Shown: positions 30,028 to 30,553 of the stretch, in pieces
Layout: each line of letters begins with the position of its first letter
Numbering within the stretch: the stretch's first letter is position 1
Origin: a virus
Virus record (IMG/VR): IMGVR_UViG_3300047359_000427
Location: 1-30,553 of that record
Reading direction: 5' to 3' (one strand)
DNA length: 30,553 nt
Program-made: the position numbers and the translations under genes
Notes under the pieces: model-generated
What the model was told of the DNA's origin: nothing
The model's database searches: none
Seen by the model: only the letters and a program-made list of their open reading frames with translations

Positions 30028-30553
30028 TTACGATTGAAACCACCTATCTCCTTCTTTATCTACAAATGATACTTCTTCTGTAGGGGTTGAACCAAAAACA
30101 CCTGCTGGTAATAGGTCTTCTTCAATCATTTTTTGTTGTTCTGAATACAACAAGTCTTTAACTTGTGAATCCGTTAAATGATAGAAAAATTCTGTTGTTA
30201 CAAACCATGCAAATAATACACAATTCATAACCATGTCATCATGATATCCCTTTGCAGCTTCATAAGAATTACCTTTGTTAACAAATGTTAGTAATTCAGT
30301 TATAGTTGCACGGTCAATTAATTCTAATCTATTTTCTTCTAATAATTCTTTTAGTGTTGAACAACCAATCCTTTTGATTTTTCTGTTCATTGTTACACCG
30401 ATATCTTCTTGTTTTGTCATCCCTTGCACAAAAACATTAGGATATTCTATATCATAGTGTAATTGAGTTGCAACTGTACCACCTTCTGCATTGTTCTCTA
30501 CTATCACTAATGCTTCGTTGTATGGTTTTACATACTTACTTATCATGTCACAT
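30028..30553 (-). CDS. gp17: Terminase large subunit, C-terminal nuclease part (gp17-like, partial)
   Basis: gp17 is the packaging motor and headful nuclease. Only about the last 175 residues lie in the window; the frame is open to the right edge, so the N-terminal ATPase is outside. The piece matches the RNase H-like nuclease domain: 'ALVIVENNAEG' with the second catalytic acid (T4 E458 region), 'RKIKRIGCSTLKELLEENRL', and 'GYHDDMVMNCVLFAWFVTTE' with the third acid (T4 D542 region). The in-frame ATG at 30546 is internal, not the start. It is followed by the gp18 gene as in T4. Confidence 0.95.
   Translation of the reverse strand, partial: CDMISKYVKPYNEALVIVENNAEGGTVATQLHYDIEYPNVFVQGMTKQEDIGVTMNRKIKRIGCSTLKELLEENRLELIDRATITELLTFVNKGNSYEAAKGYHDDMVMNCVLFAWFVTTEFFYHLTDSQVKDLLYSEQQKMIEEDLLPAGVFGSTPTEEVSFVDKEGDRWFQS

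Noticed and set aside
1-30553. Absence of CCGG as a second avoided palindrome
   Set aside because: I saw none, but CCGC and GCGG are also very rare, so codon and base composition can explain it.
1-30553. CRISPR arrays, insertion sequences, integrase or attachment sites, tRNA genes
   Set aside because: None seen on reading both strands; there are no regularly spaced direct repeats, transposase or integrase frames, or tRNA-like T-arm with matching stems.

Overview
This AT-rich window (about one third G+C by eye) is part of the genome of a T4-like contractile-tailed phage, almost certainly marine. Nearly every gene lies on the minus strand, so in transcription order it should be read from right to left. 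The gene order is the T4 core: terminase (gp17), tail sheath (gp18), tail tube (gp19), portal (gp20), two small prohead genes, protease (gp21), scaffold (gp22) and major capsid (gp23). Next come UvsY, UvsW, the late sigma factor gp55, the gp47/gp46 recombination nuclease, the gp45/gp44/gp62 clamp and loader, and RegA. CobS-like ATPase, peptide deformylase, 2OG-Fe(II) oxygenase and DUF3310 genes, together with CsgG/CsgF, fit marine T4-like phages of cyanobacteria or of Pelagibacter-type heterotrophs. No photosynthesis gene is present, so a heterotrophic marine host is the better guess; this is inference.

Layout by coordinate. 1-2120: a cassette of CsgG (cut by the window edge), CsgF and four small membrane proteins. 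2155-5337: RegA, gp62, two small unknowns, gp44, gp45, DUF3310. 5330-10287: a MoxR/CobS-type ATPase, a zinc-peptidase/VWA protein and several small unknowns, with three near-identical sigma70-type promoters. 10290-15958: oxygenase, peptide deformylase, a nuclease-like protein, gp46, gp47, gp55. 16069-17086: a tight operon of a membrane-anchored cytochrome c and four tiny membrane proteins, three of them under 60 residues. 17172-21533: UvsW, oxygenase, UvsY, a tail-tube-like protein, a YkgJ-type cysteine-cluster protein and small unknowns. 21586-21994: a lone plus-strand transcription unit. 22026-30553: the capsid and tail block.

Two promoter classes are visible. One is TTGACA-N18-TATACT with a conserved C-rich/T-rich spacer. 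It precedes the ATPase, the peptidase/VWA gene, a small-gene operon and the plus-strand unit; the uvsY promoter is a relative. The other is a T4-late-type NATAAATA box before gp18, gp20, gp22 and several accessory genes. At five genes the predicted transcription start falls on or next to the start codon and no Shine-Dalgarno sequence is seen, which suggests leaderless mRNAs. Many neighbouring genes share a TAATG, ATGA or TGATG junction, so translation is probably coupled along operons.

The most unusual points are the plus-strand unit beside gp23 (an uncharacterised RNA or a decayed gene), the cytochrome c micro-operon, the CsgGF-plus-membrane-protein cassette, the apparent complete absence of GATC from the window, and the overlap of the deformylase tail with the oxygenase start.
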